Source: Cycas panzhihuaensis (Eukaryota > Cycadophyta). Taken from it: 64,000 nucleotides of DNA. The position numbers and the translations under genes are program-made. The stretch spans positions 113,963,741 to 114,027,740 of the forward strand of contig CM041465.1 of NCBI GenBank assembly GCA_023213395.1, in the 5' to 3' direction. The notes beneath the pieces are model-generated. The model was not told the DNA's origin. It did no database searches and was given only the letters and a program-made list of their open reading frames with translations. Positions 45,162 through 58,200 of the stretch are shown in pieces. Position 1 is the stretch's first letter. Each line of letters begins with the position of its first letter.

Positions 45162-47555
45162 TGGTGTTCTAGGGGGTTCTTGGGTTTGGTGCTTAACAAG
45201 GTCACCAAAAAGATGGTTGGGGCCTAGGGAGGACCTAAACTTAATATTTATTAATTTCTTTTATGATTAAAGTTGGGAGACACAAAGCTCAAAAAGACCT
45301 AAAGGATCATCTTTGCCCAACTCCTAAGGAGGAGTCTTTGCCTAATAGTGTCATCTACCTAAGTGTGAGTGGATATGATGAAATGTGTGGATATAAAATA
45401 GGGTGATAGAATTGACTAACCTACACAACTTGATAAAGGAGTTTTAAGTTTGGAACCATACTTATAATATCCTTAATGTCCTTCCTAGGGATTCCTCTCA
45501 TGTAATCATTTCAACCTTTTAAGTTTCACTAAGATGTAAGAGTGGGTAAGTTAATGGAAAGGTAGTTTGTCTTATTTTGGTTATTAGGTTTTATATGGTT
45601 GTAAAGATATGTAGCCAAGAAAGCAAGATAATATAACCAAAGAAACTACAAGATCAAACTCATATAAACCTTTTTTTATTTTTTATTTTTAAATCAAAAG
45701 CAAACAAATAAGAAACAATGCATGCAAGTTCTTCTTTCTCCTTTTCTTTGTTTCTTCAAAATGAAATATACACATGCAATAATAAAAGAAGGCTTTCCTA
45801 TATGCAATGTGCATGTTTCACTTCAAAAGAGATGATGCTACTCAAAATTTAAAATTCACTATATGATTTTTATACAAATTTCTTTTAAGAGAGATTAATC
45901 AACATGCAAACCTAGCTAATATGCTTCAACCTTACTACATGCAACTAATTCTCTTATAAAACTAATAAAAAATGCACAAGAAAGAGAGATTCTTAAAAGA
46001 AACTAGTGTTGTTTTTTTTATAGAATTTTTAGACTTATAAGATGATGAGTATATCACAAATCTGAATAACAATCATTTAGACAATACTAGTCCCAAAATG
46101 TTCTATCACAATTGCAGTAGTAAGAGCTCTAAAAAGATCCTTAAACCCAATGTAAAACATAAATTCAAAGATACTTCAACCAAACAATACTCTCAAATTT
46201 TTATTCTCAAGATAAAAGAGCTAACTTGAAAATAAAAGTTCATGCAATCATAGAAAAATAAGTATGAATTTCTTTCCTATTATGAAGAATGCCTTAGAAT
46301 GGTAGTTTCTTTTTCAATTGACTAGCTTTCTCATTCACTTTCCTTCAAAGAAAGATTAAAGAAGGAAGAATCAATAATCTAAAGAGGCCAACCTAGAGCT
46401 AAATGATGCCAAAAAAGAATAGTAATCTAATTAAAATATGAGCTACTATGACAGAGTGGGAAGGAATATCTAGATGTATGGTGGAGAGATAACCGTGCCT
46501 CATCCTAGTCTATCCTTAAGGAACTCCATAAAGGGCTAACCTTTCAGTATATATTTCAGTATAAAAAAACTAAAATGAGAGTACTACAATAATTAGTTAA
46601 TGAAAAGAAAAGTTTCTGAGCTAAAACTACCTTCAAAACACCATGAAACAAGCTTAAAATTCAATAGGAAATATCTTACCAAATATGAAGAAGTTTGAAG
46701 TATAAAACTGATGAAGATCCAAGAAAATGAAAGCTTAGACCATCAACAATCAAATAATAGTAATACGGCAATAAATCTTCTTTAAGAGTTTGCCTAACAA
46801 CCTTCAAGAAATCAAGTCTTTAAACTCACAGTAGCAGTCCTTAAGAGATCTCAGAAAATCTTCATAAAACTTGACTCCAATCCCTTCTTCTTAACTTATA
46901 ATAAAAAAGTCACTTAAAAATGCTTATAGGCATCACAACAATTAAATCCTACCAAATCTAGGTGGCAGTATATAAAATTTTAGCACACTGCCTAAATTTC
47001 TATTACATGACAGTGAAAAACACAACCGGTCATATTTTTGACCTACCAAAAACATGATTTTATTCTAAAAATATGAGCAGTCATATTTTGGTAGCACAAA
47101 AAACGTGACAATAGTGGAGTCAAAAAATGATAAAAATTGATATTTCATGAAGATTTAATGATGAAAATAATTGGATCAAGGAGTAAATAACCCCAGAATT
47201 AGATGAAATACATTAAGTACAAGTCCAAAAGATGATAAACAATAAAATCTTAGGTGAAATCTTGAAAATAAAGTGAAAAGATCAAATTTTGAAGGAAAAA
47301 TAAGGTCGAGTTAATCATAAAAGGAAACTTTGGTTCCATAGTTTATATCATCAATAAATAGAAGTAGGAATACACATCATATTAATATTCATTACATTTC
47401 ATTAATCAAACTTCACATATCATATCAACAAAACATGGCCTAATCTACTAAAGATAATCAACATCCATTAACTTTCTCTCATGAAATCATACAACATATA
47501 CTAAATTACCAATATAAATCAAATGTAAGTGGAGAGGCCACATTTGGGTGAAACA
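45162..47555 (-). repeat. 5' LTR of element D
   Basis: 2394 bp, direct repeat of 29640-32016; TG...CA ends. Confidence 0.93.
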
Positions 47556-47901
47556 CATGCCCAACCTCCCTTTTGGCCACTATAAACTTGGTTTCCAGAA
47601 AAGCTTAGCCCTAGGGTTGCTCTTAGCTAACCCAAATCAGTTTAGCATTCTCCTACCTCCTTCCATTGACTAAGCCCCCCCTCCATTTTGAATAGGGGAA
47701 TGCCATGTGTATGGGCATAACCAAGGATATCATCCTTTCCCCTAGTTAGGTTATAAAGGTGGAAGTGGAATGTACATCTAAGGAAGTAGAGGAATATACC
47801 CTCTTTTTTCAAGAGTTTTACGATGTCCTTACATAGGACTATTCAAACATGAAAGGATTAAATCCCTTCATTATTACCCATAACCTTATAACTATTCTAA
47901 G
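47556..47901 (+). pseudogene. Linker end and pre-RT segment of element C
   Basis: The segment CMGITKDIILSP and EVEYTLFFQEFYDVL matches the pre-RT segment in A, B and E. It stops at the solo LTR. Confidence 0.7.
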
Positions 47902-48538
47902 TGTTGAGAAGACAAGGTCCCAATAACCTGAAACTGCCACTAAGATCTAGACTATTTTGCAACTAGTTATAGGAATTGAAACTAAAATTTAACATCCAAG
48001 TTCTTAAATTAGAGATAATACAATAAAATGAATAAGAAAGCTAAGCATCATATATACACCCGATATATCATGGTAAAACCCTAGTAGTGTGCTAGGGAAA
48101 TATCCACATAGGAAAGGTATCGATCTTTATTATCAAGAATAGAGAAATGTACATAATTTGTAGCAGAATATTCACAACAATAACAACCAGCCACCCAACT
48201 CTTCACAGTACATCGAACACAATCAACATAATGAAAAAACACCCTAAATTAGACTACATGATAGAGTCATACAAGGCATAAATGAACGGCCCCTTTTGAG
48301 TGAACGATCCTAATTCTCTTTACAATTTAGTATGCTTTTTAGTGCTAGCTTTTAGAGTCGAGGGCTATCACCCATAAACCCCCTATTTGTGGGGGGCATT
48401 CCAACCCCGCTTGCACCCCCCCAGCCAAGAGGGTCTCCCACCCCCTTGGAAACCTCCCCCATAAGTTTTAGAGGGAAACCACACTGCCAACCTATCAAAA
48501 TGTTAGCCTCTAAAACATTGTTATCACATTATCTAACA
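47902..48538. mobile_element. Solo LTR, probably copia type
   Basis: 637-bp insertion in the RT leader of element C. Ends TGTTGAGA...ATCTAACA, flanked by ctaag (47897-47901) and ctgag (48539-48543), a 5-bp duplication with one mismatch. The interior has tgtgctagggaaatatccac and a C/G-rich block (48385-48470) with an inverted repeat around cccctatttgtgggggg. No coding and no second copy, so it is taken as a solo LTR. The copia assignment is by style only. Confidence 0.7.
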
Positions 48539-49810
48539 CTGAGCACCTACCTCATGCAGTAAAAATAGTGCTTTCTCCATCCCAAATTGTCTACCATAGT
48601 AAAGATAGAAGCAGAAAAGCTTCTAGATATAGGATTAATCACTTCCATTGATTACCCTTAGTGGGTATCTAATATTATTCCTATCACTAAGAAGAATAGG
48701 ACAATCTATATTTATATTGATTTTTAGGACATAAACCACACATGTCCCAAGGATAACTTCCCCTTGTAATTTATTGATAAAAACATTGATTGAACGATAG
48801 GTTTGGAAGTCATGTCTTTAATAGACGGCTTCTCTAGGTACAACCAAATATAAATATCCCCTAAAGATTGTCACAAGATAGTCTTCGCCACCCCATGGGG
48901 CACATTTACCTATAAGGAAATGCCCTGTGGATTAATGAATGCAAGTGTCACTTATGAAAAGGCAATGCAGTTTGTTTTCCATGACCTCATAAATAAGACT
49001 CTTGAGAATTTTATGGATGACATGATAGGCCTCTCCGATAAAAGAGCCCATGACCTTGAGGATTTGTACGTTATCTTTACATGATGCTGCAAATACCATG
49101 TTAGTTTGAACCCAACTCAGATGTATGTTTATTGTAACCACTAGAAAGATTTTAGGTTTCCTTGTCTCTAAACAAGGGATCTAGATCGACCCCAATAAGG
49201 TCAAAGCCATTTTTGACATGCCCTTGCCCAAAACATAATGCCAAATTAAGTCATTTTTGGGCAGGTTAGATTTCCTTAGGCATTTCTTGGTAGACTTTAC
49301 CATAAACCCTAAACCTCTAATTAACTTACTAAAGAAGAGGGCCCCATTTGTATGGTCTATCAAAGCCTAGGAAGCATTCCAAGAGCTTAAAAAATCCTTG
49401 GCCTTTGCCCTAATCCTGTCACCCCCTCTCTTTGATCACCTATTTAATCATTATACATTGTCTACCTATGAGTCCTTTGGAGCCATGTTAGCCCAAGAAG
49501 ATGATTTAGGGACTCAGTGTGCTATATACTTCACCAATTGCATATTAGTGGTAGTTGAGCTTAACAATCCCCCTACTAAGAAGGAATGCCTAGCCTTGGT
49601 CTATGTGACTAAGAAGTTTAGACATTATCTCCTTGGGAATACCACTCATGTGATCATCTAATCTAATTCATTGAGGTACCTTTTAACCTAGTCTAACTTG
49701 ACTGGAAGGATAGGTAAATAGGTTATCCTCCTTCAAGAATACAACCTCAAAATCATTAATAGAAAATAAAAGAAAGAAATGGTGGTTGTTGATCAACTAG
49801 TTGATGCCCC
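48539..49810 (+). pseudogene. Reverse transcriptase and RNase H of element C
   Basis: RT blocks after 48770: EVMSLIDGFSRYNQI, GTFTYKEMPCGLMNASVTYEKAM, and FMDDMIG near 49010-49030. The tether is out of frame. RNase H is open at 49398-49661: YESFGAMLAQEDDLG and KKECLALVYVTKKFRHYLLG. More decayed than A or B. Confidence 0.78.
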
Positions 49811-51140
49811 CATTCCTAACATTTTAAACCTCCTAGTTGATGATTATTTACCTGATGAGCTTATCCTAACCATCTAAGACTCATCACACCATTCACTAGC
49901 TGATAGTGAATAGTATAGGATATCATGTAATATCTTACCTAGTAGTAATACCCACCTAATACTAGTGATAAGGTGAAGTCTTATATTAGGGCTATAGTTA
50001 GTCAATACTTCCTCATAAAAGAAGTGTTATATAAGAGATCCTTTGATGGGATTCTCCTTCGCTGCATCAACCTTGACAAAGTGAACTAAATCCTCCATGA
50101 GTGTTATAGTGGCATTTTGGGGGCTAATCCATGGCCTAAAGGATTCTTTGCATGGACTACTACTAGCCATCCCTCTTCAAGGACACCTATGTTTATGCAT
50201 AGTGTTGTCGAAAGTGCCAAGAACACACTAATGTCATCCACTTTCTTTCTATGGCCCTATATCCTATTATTTCCCCATGGCCTTTTCCCCAATGGGCATT
50301 AAACCTTATTGGAACCATAACTCTACCCTTATTATTACAACATAAGTTTATCTTAACCATGATAGAATACTTTACCAAATACATTGAAGTAGTCCCACTC
50401 TCATTTACTACTAGCAAGACCATTACCACCTTTATCTATCAACATATTATTTATCAATTTGGGGTCTTGTACATCCTGATCACAGATAATGGTATACCTT
50501 TCTATAATAAAGAGATGGGTGAACTTTGTGAGAAGTTTAAGATATCTCATAAGACCTCCTCTCCTTATTACCCCTAGGCCAATGGCTAAATTAAATCATT
50601 CAACAAAATCTATAGCAACATTCTAAAGAAAATGGTCTCCTAATCCCAAAGGGATTGGCACCTTCAACTTCCTTCCTTCTTATGGGCTTATTGTGCTTCC
50701 ATTCGCACTGTGATAGGAATGATCCCATTCTCCTTTTTGTATGGGACTGAAGTGGTCCTCCTTTTGGAAGTCAAGATCCTTTCTTTATGGGTCTCTCTTC
50801 GAGGTCTTATCTATGAGGAATATGCCACCAAGCCCACCTCCTTGATCTCGAAGCCTTGGATAAGAAATGATTGATAACATACCAAGTAAACCTTAGCTCT
50901 AAGGCTAGGGCATAAAGGACATACAATAAATGTCTATGCCCTCATCCTTTAAACCTTAGGGACCACATCCTTAAGCTCGAGTACCTCCATGATCATCTAT
51001 CCAAGTTTGGGCCCAAGTGGATTAGCCCCTTTATCATCCTTGAGAGCCTCGATAATTGCACATACAAGATAGTGACATTGGAGGGTCTTGAATTTAAGAA
51101 AACCGTAAATGAAAAATTCCTAAAGAAGTTTTATGTATGA
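49811..51140 (+). pseudogene. Integrase region of element C
   Basis: The core is open at 50251-50577: FPQWALNLIGTI (first Asp replaced by Asn), EYFTKYIEVV, LITDNG and then PYYP-stop-ANG-stop-IKSFN, where the catalytic Glu is now Lys and the stops stand for Gln. The C-terminal module is WISPFIILESLDNCTYKI near 51020. The stop TGA is at 51138. Confidence 0.78.
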
Positions 51141-52106
51141 CCCTTTCTACTTCTGAGTAGAATAGTTACACCTTTCTTCACTTTGAAATGAGCCTAAACT
51201 ACCACTCTAGGTGCACCATTGTTCCTACTAGTCAAAGGTATAATGATTGTTTGAAGTGGCCTTTTATCCTCTTGATTTCATTATTTTAGTACTATCTATC
51301 TTCATCTCCTTTTTGAAGGAGTCCTCCCATTTTCCTATGTAGGTGAGTAAACCTCATTTGCTTCTGAGCATGGGGTCACCTCCTAACTTAGGCCCTCCTT
51401 TTATTTGGGTATCTGTACCCCGTACTACTACTTCCTTGGCATGGCCACCTTGTTCCTTCTGAGGAATCTATGGGGCATGCCCACCTAGTCCCATATGTAA
51501 CCACCCACTATATATATGGTGATTGTGTGTGCCTAGTGTGAGCATGGGGTCACATAAATGGAAGCATGTGGGCATGGTCTATATGTAATATAATCAAAAT
51601 TATAATGTAATAATCAAACCAAGCTATCATAATCCCTCGTGCATCCATGTACCTATATTTATATATACCCATGTCTATTTCTATCTATGATCATAAACAA
51701 ATAAACTATATCACAAATAAAATAACATCATAGACATAATGAACAATATCATTATACATTAGAAATGGGATACAAATGTGTCCCCTATCTATACATATAT
51801 ATATACAAAATCATATGGTATATCATAATTAGTATGGTACATCATCTTGGTAATGTGCCTAAGGAAGCTAGAATCCTTACATAGAGGAGTACACTCATAT
51901 ATTTATATATGATAAAGAGACTCCCTAGAGGTCTAAATCTCTCCTGTCAAAATCCATGATACAATAGTCCCCTATTCCACTCCTAGATCCTCCTTTTTCA
52001 GCTTGTTTTATGTATTTATAATAAGCTTCTTCAGCCTGTTAGAGGCCTGCCATCTTAATTTTTGAGCCTCTCTAAAACCTACCCTTGTTTATACTCTATT
52101 GACTTA
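51141..52106. other. Spacer of element C and unassigned flank
   Basis: The conserved post-pol block aatgagcctaaactacc is at about 51188. AT-rich repeats occur at 51640-51800. To about 51960 it aligns with the same spacer in B and E. The last 145 bp before LTR E align with nothing certain; no PPT is visible before the LTR. Confidence 0.55.
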
Positions 52107-52613
52107 TGTTTCCCAGCTACCGGGAATGGATATGGACAGGTTGACTCAGGTAAGCATAGGTATGTTTCTTCTTTTTCACCTTTGATTGTTTCTTTGGAAA
52201 GGTTGATGGAAGCATTACCTCATTGCATGACTGACTGTCACACCTAAGTGATCACATTACATCCATTGTTTGATCATACTTGTTATATTTTCAGCCTATG
52301 ATGACCCGCGGGACCTTCCTCGCCATAAGGTAGGCATCCCCATGGCACTCTACAACCCTCTACACCACCCCTACGTCACCTCAAGCCTCACTCAACTTGT
52401 ATGACCTACTCATGCCAAGATCTTGTGTCCTCTTCATAGCATTTCTAGGAATCCTAGCTCCTGATGTCTCATTTATCCTAGCCCACATGTCACCTAGACT
52501 ATCCCTAGCCACCTGGATAGGAGGGTTATCCCCTCTTAGGCCTATCACATCTCCTTCTAGGGCTCCCAGAACCTTGGCCATTGCTATTTTAGCATTTTGG
52601 TATCACAATGTTA

Positions 52614-52639
52614 TAAACTAAGCAGTACTGCAAAGTTTA
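52614..52639 (+). promoter_or_regulatory. Palindrome TAAACT-N14-AGTTTA in LTR E
   Basis: Centre aagcagtactgcaa, 14 nt. Ends 135 nt before the TATA box, against 134 in B. Confidence 0.5.
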
Positions 52640-52774
52640 CCGCAGTGTGACTATTGCATTTTATTTTTTTTATCCATCGTGATAATTCTTGCTTTTTTTG
52701 TAAAATTGCCATGTTGATAAGTTACTAACTTAGCCCTACCTGCACCCTAATTGCTCGATTAGAGTTAGGATGGG

Positions 52775-52781
52775 TATATAT
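52775..52781 (+). promoter_or_regulatory. Putative TATA box of element E LTR
   Basis: TATATAT after the conserved gctcgattagagtta block. Confidence 0.45.
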
Positions 52782-54927
52782 CTCAAAAAATACCTTATTT
52801 CACATCTCTTAGCTCTCGAACAATACACTCTACTATTGTAATTCTGCTCTCTTCCTCCTATCCTTCATAGGTACACCTGCAACATTGGTGTTTTCTATCA
52901 TTTCATCCAAGCATCCACTTGCAGTAGATTTGTCACGTGGTAGGAAACTCTCCTCCAAGCATTTCCAAGCAAGATCTCCATGTTTCTCCTTTAGTTTCGC
53001 CTAGCAAGTATCCTCTATAGCTCTACTTTAGGAGGTACCTTGTAAACCTTGTAGGACCTACCCTCTTTTACTATTTGTAGGGGTAGATCTGCCCCCAATG
53101 CAACCCAACAGGTACCCCTTACCTTGTTTTTATATTTTAGCACACATTTACTCCATTATATCTTGTTCAAAAGTATATTTTCTTCCCTTTTTTGACCTTT
53201 TGTTGTAAAAGGGATTGCTCTTTCTTGTGTTTGGCCTCAAATACCCTAATCTCCTTCCCATTCTCTGTTGGTTTTCCTCAAGAAAATAATAGGAGAGGGT
53301 CCATAAGGACTGGGTGAAGGGAGTAAGGTGGGATCTGTCCCATTTAGACCTACTCCCGAAGGGCAAACCCCTTCTCATCCTTCCTCTCTCGGACCCGTGC
53401 TTTCCTTGAGTGAACTAGGAGTTGGTGAGATCCAAGCCTGTGCTAGATATTAGCATACATAGCCCTTGTTGCATTGGTTCTAGGCCTACATGCTCTACCC
53501 TTGGGCCCTCTTTACACCCCTAAGATTATCTAGCACCCATTCATACCTTTGGTAAGGCCTATGTGGCGATTTGTTGCCCATAGTGACTCTGCTACTTAGG
53601 TCTCTCTCCCACATCTTGTAACATTTATTCTCATGCTTGTTCATTGCTCATAGGCTATTACATAACCATCATCCTTTGCATTCTGAGGTTGTATGGAGAT
53701 CCACTTGTGGAGGGTTTTGCCATCCTGAGGCTAGCCTTTCTTTCTTGCTTGGTATGCATTATCTTTCTTTTGAGGAGAGTAGAATTGATTTTAGTAGTAA
53801 TTCTACTAACCTAAAATATAAAATTTTAGCATTTATATTATATCTTTGCTTATATAGTATCTTGCATCTTGGTAACCCCTTCTTGGAAGGGAAAACCCCT
53901 TTGTGGTTGTAGGTTTGCAACAACGCTTGTGAAGGGAAAGGACACATAACCATAGGTAAGTCTTCACCCTTCTTTCCTCATTTGTCTTTTCACTTCTTTG
54001 TATGTTTTTAGCTTTCTTTGCTTTCTTGCTTTGTTTTGTCCTTTGTACAGGGAAGGTAAGGAAGCCCCCACTCCACTTCCACTCCAACTATAGTTACATA
54101 CCAACTAAGGATGTAATGGTATACGTTGCGTACAAGTAAGTTTCTTCGTCAACCACCCCACTTCCTGGGTATGCATCATCTCTCTCCTTCCACTTCCTTC
54201 CCTTTGTGCTCTTATCAAGCATCTATTATATTTGTATAGTAAGTCACACAAAGGTAAAAAGGGTAATAAACCAACTGCTTACATTTGCCTTGCATATATG
54301 TGTTACATACTTATTTTTATAGGAAAGGGGCATAATAGGGATTACACTCCTCCCCCCTTTTTTTCTACCTAGTCCGAAGGCACCCTTAGTTGCATTTCAC
54401 TTAGCATGCATGCTTGAATGCACACAAAACACTTATTTCTCTTTTTTCCCTCTTTGTATTTTGTTATTGGAAAGAAAAAGAGAGAGAGGAAGAGTAGCTC
54501 TTGGTCACCATTTTTGCCATTCCTTTCCTTGGTCAGATTTGCCTTAGGCTAATTAGCCTAAGGGAAGCCTATCCACACTTGTCTAAGGCCCTTTGCCTAT
54601 TATATCTTGTCTCACGTTCCTTTGCCATAGGAACTCCTCATTTGAGGGTCTCTCCTCCTTCCTTCTGACCATTCAAGGGTGGGAGGACCTTACCCTTTGG
54701 AATTATCTGAGATACCCTTATGTGTATCTCTCATCTCAGAACTGAAAGCGAAAGCTATTCTGAGGAAGCTAGGCACCATTTGCAGGTCTCAAACTCACGC
54801 TCTGGTGCATGAATACCCTGTGTGGTGTTCTCTTCTACTTATAGGATCACATCCATACCCCAGCATTGGCCGTTGACCATCTCAATTCCTACTAAGTGTA
54901 GTGACCATCACATAAACACAATTCCAC

Positions 54928-54945
54928 TGGTGACCATACTGGGGA
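54928..54945 (+). other. Primer-binding site of element E
   Basis: TGGTGACCATACTGGGGA, identical to that of A. Confidence 0.72.
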
Positions 54946-55090
54946 CCTGCCAGTAAGGAAGCTAGTCTCTATCTCTTCCTGTCGGTGCTACCACCTCTTA
55001 GTAGCTTTCTCCTTTTTTCTTTTTCATTGGGCATCCCCCAATGCGTACCTTAGATTCCTCTTTCTCTTCTAATGCATTGGTGAGTTTTTT

Positions 55091-57330
55091 ATGCAATACT
55101 TCTCACATCGCCTACAAGGTTTGCCTCCATTGTTAGAAGATCTCACATATTGCCTCCTTCCATCATCTGATTCTGATTCGACAATGGAAGGATATCCTTC
55201 AGATTGGGCATACCATGTCTTTACTTCTGGAGCCCATGAGATTCCCACATCTTTCCCAGGGTCTGCCCAAGAGTGTGATGATGCTATCTATTATCCGGGT
55301 GATCAACAACACCTACTTGATGTCCATCCCTCTACTCACAGAGTCAAGGGTCCATCTTCTCTTGAGATTGATCACTAGGTGGTGATTCTTACAAGGAGCG
55401 TCCTAAGGGGTCCACTTCATTTGAGGTCCCATCCACCTCTTTCGATCAAGTAGATACCCCTCCCATCGATGTGGTTGAATCCCTTAATGATTGCTTTCAT
55501 GTTGCTCACCTTCAACCACATCCTAGGTGGTTTGAAGACACCTTGCACGGTGGGGCACCTTCCTCATCTGTGCCTACCCCACCATCTTCATCTATGTCTA
55601 CACCTCTTACAACAAGTAACCCATTTGTACCAATGCATCCATCTTGTCTAATTCTAACATCTGCTTTAGGGACATCCATTGCGCTTCCTACTTCTCTTCG
55701 TGGTCCTAACTCTTTTGGGACCTCTCGCAATGTGGCTTTCTCCTAGCTTGGGGTTAGCATGCCTCTCCCTAGCCAAGAAAATATGCCACTTCCAAATGTG
55801 GCACATACATTTCCCATTAGACCTAAGGGTCTTATTTATGCTTCTACTTCTAGTCATGTGGGACCTATTTTCACATGCGCCCAGACTTAGTCTAATGGTC
55901 CTTCCCTTTACATACCCCCAGGCTATACATCTTAGCCTTGGGGGCATGGTAAAGGGAACCACGTTCCTCTTTATGGGGTGGACCCTTTACACCCATATAG
56001 GGTCACACCACACATGGGTGGCCCATATGGGCAGAACCCAGTCCCTCACCCCTCATTTCCACCATCTTGCATAGCTCCTTATGCTGCGCCTTCACAAGGA
56101 AGCCCAACTTCTTTTCAAGGTGCTTATCCTCAAGTCCCTTTTCAACAAGGGGCATTTCCTTAAGGATGGATGGGCCTTCTAATCCCATCCACTTCTTATT
56201 CATTGCCTTCTTCATCTTTTGCTGATCCTATGATCCAGGTGAGGGCACATCCCTTTATGGTTTATAGATCGACACCCTTGTCTATTGAGGCACTAAGGAC
56301 CAACTTACCGCCTCATCCCCCTGAAGTTCCTAAGTTTGATGGAACTTCATCGCAGGATCCAACAGAGCATGTCCACAGTTTCTCTATGGAATGCATAGAC
56401 TAATGGGCCTACCATCACATATTAATAAAACTATTTCCATGATCTCTTCAAGGCGGTGCCCTAAGATGGTTTTATCGCCTACCCGCTCATTCCATCTTCT
56501 TATTCCAACAACTCATGGATGAGTTCAACTATTTTGATATGGCTCATCTATTTGAGAGTGGAGTGAAATCTCTCCTCTCACTTAAATAAGGTCACAATGA
56601 GGTGAATTGTGACTTTGTGCGGTGATTCCATTACCTCCTCCATTTCGCCAAGGCTACTTTGCCTAAGAAATTGAAGAGGGATATCTTTGTCAATGTACTA
56701 CGCCCTAAAGTTCATATGGAAGTCCTTAAGATGGGGGCAACCACATGTAATTCTGCCATTACAAAGTGCTTGGCACTTGAAGCTATTGAGATCTAGGCTA
56801 GATTCAAGAAGCCCTTAAAGTCCTCACAGCAACGTGAGGCACCCCCACCAAGTAAAGAAACTAAACCTCAATAATCCACTAGGTCTTCTTCCCACTCAAC
56901 TGAGAAGACCCTAGATCCACTTACCTCTACCATATGTTCATTCAAACGTATAATTAAGGAACTTAAACTTTAAGCTCCTTCATCACCTACATCCAACAAA
57001 TCAATCTAACAAGCTTCCCAAGCTTCTCCTTCTAAGGGAGGCAACACCCAATCCTCTCAGGCAAGGAAATCTGATTCATTGCTTGAGAAGAAGTGGTGCT
57101 CCATTCGTGGAGAATGCTTCCATGGCAATTTGTATTGTCAGGTTCAGCACCCTAGGGATGCCTCTTAATGTGACTCATCTCGCAAACAGGCCTCAAGGAC
57201 CAACCTCGACTAACCTATCCATAGAGATCTGTTCCCTAAGCATGGGGAGTGTGATCGCAACTCTTAACCAAAGAACAACTAGAACCAGGGGAGATCTCTG
57301 AATCCACACCTTTCACACAGTAAAGTGAAG
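55091..57330 (+). pseudogene. gag of element E
   Basis: The start ATG at 55091 opens a 95-codon frame (MQYFSHRLQGLPPLLEDL). The Pro/Ser-rich region is at 55471-55746 (HPRWFEDTLHGGAPSSS). The core is at 56310-56600: EVPKFDGTSSQDPTEHVHSF, then GGALRWFYRLPAHSIF and MAHLFESGVKSLLS. The knuckle at 57090-57148 reads CSIRGECFHGNLYC, with the first His changed to Arg. Small indels change the frame near 55380 and after 56400. This is the best copy for defining the gag start of the family. Confidence 0.86.
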
Positions 57331-57409
57331 GGTGCACAGGGTTCATCTTCTTCATCGCGTTCCCTAGACCATCATAACCCTTCACCTTCATGATCCCAGA
57401 ACAAGGGAA

Positions 57410-58200
57410 AGAAGGTGATACAGATGCTTGAGACCACCCCTCTATATGCCTTGACTCGGTCTTAAGCCTCCAAAGAGGTAACTGATGCCTCTTCGTCCGT
57501 TCCACATCCTGATCCTCTTCTAGAAACCTCCCCTCTAGAAGTCCCTTTATTTCCCAAGACCATTCTGGTTCATCCAGGTCACTACAACTTTAGGAGAGCC
57601 CTTCCTCAACCTATGGTGAAGGGGAAGACCTTTTCTATTATCGATGAGTTTTGTACCGTGGCTGCTAGGATGTCCATTATGGACATCTTAAGAAGTTGTC
57701 TTAAATAACAAACACTCCTTTTAGAAGCTTTAGGATTGGTGATATGCAAATTCACACTTTGAATATTACCCAAAGTTATGAGCCTATCATTTCTTTCGAT
57801 CCTGAAGACCTTCCTACTACTTATAAAAGGAAGCGCCAATGAAACTTACCATTACTATTGATACACCTAATTACACTTTGCGAAGGACCGTTGTTGACAA
57901 TGATTCTTCTATTAATGCCATACCCTTACGCGTCATGTAAGGGCTTGGTATTTCCACCTTGGAACCTATTCCTTGGTGATGTTAAGGCTACTATGGTAGC
58001 AAGAAGACTCCCTTAGGATATGTTTCAATGTTAAGGCTACGACTATCCTCACTGATATTATAGTCCTCGACATAGACATCTACTACAACCTCCTTTTAGG
58101 TCGACCATGGCTCGATCAGAAGGGGGCTGTGTGTTCAACCCGCTAGGGGCAACTCAAGTTTGTTTATGACAAGTAAATGAGGGTTATTTCTTGCAAACTC
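57410..58200 (+). pseudogene. Aspartic protease of element E
   Basis: N-terminal block HYNFRRALPQPMVKGK at about 57580-57625. Active site VVDNDSSINAIPL near 57887-57930, where the Gly of DNGS is Asp. The C-terminal block YYNLLLGRPWLDQKGAVCST is at 58080-58140. A short segment between KTPLG and the C-terminal block is damaged. Confidence 0.8.

Larger units (their letters stand above)
29640..47555 (-). mobile_element. Element D: full-length Tat-like gypsy element, second family
   Basis: 17,916 bp on the minus strand with LTRs 45162-47555 (5') and 29640-32016 (3'). Both LTRs begin TGTTTCA and end ACACCA in element orientation. Gene order matches the A family but sequence is clearly diverged, and the 3' region and pol-PMD spacer differ. 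It is inserted in element C: the C reading frame runs out at 29639 and resumes at 47556. Flanking five-mers are gatgg and catgc, at best a decayed target duplication. In a 205-bp stretch of LTR I count about 17 mismatches. Confidence 0.92.
47556..52106 (+). mobile_element. Element C part 2 (resumes after D)
   Basis: Continues the linker frame of element C (MPNLPFGHYKLG) and carries pol to 51140 and a short part of the convergent spacer to about 51960. Bases 51960-52106 have no clear match to the other copies. The PMD gene and 3' part are missing; LTR E starts at 52107. It contains the solo LTR 47902-48538. Confidence 0.82.
52107..54926 (+). repeat. 5' LTR of element E
   Basis: 2820 bp, TGTTTCCCAGC to AATTCCA, followed after one base by the PBS. 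Homologous to LTRs of A and B over its length. Palindrome at 52614-52639 and TATATAT at 52775. Confidence 0.9.

Noticed and set aside
55666-55962. Minus-strand open frame in gag of E
   Set aside because: Shadow of plus-strand gag; also seen opposite the A copy.
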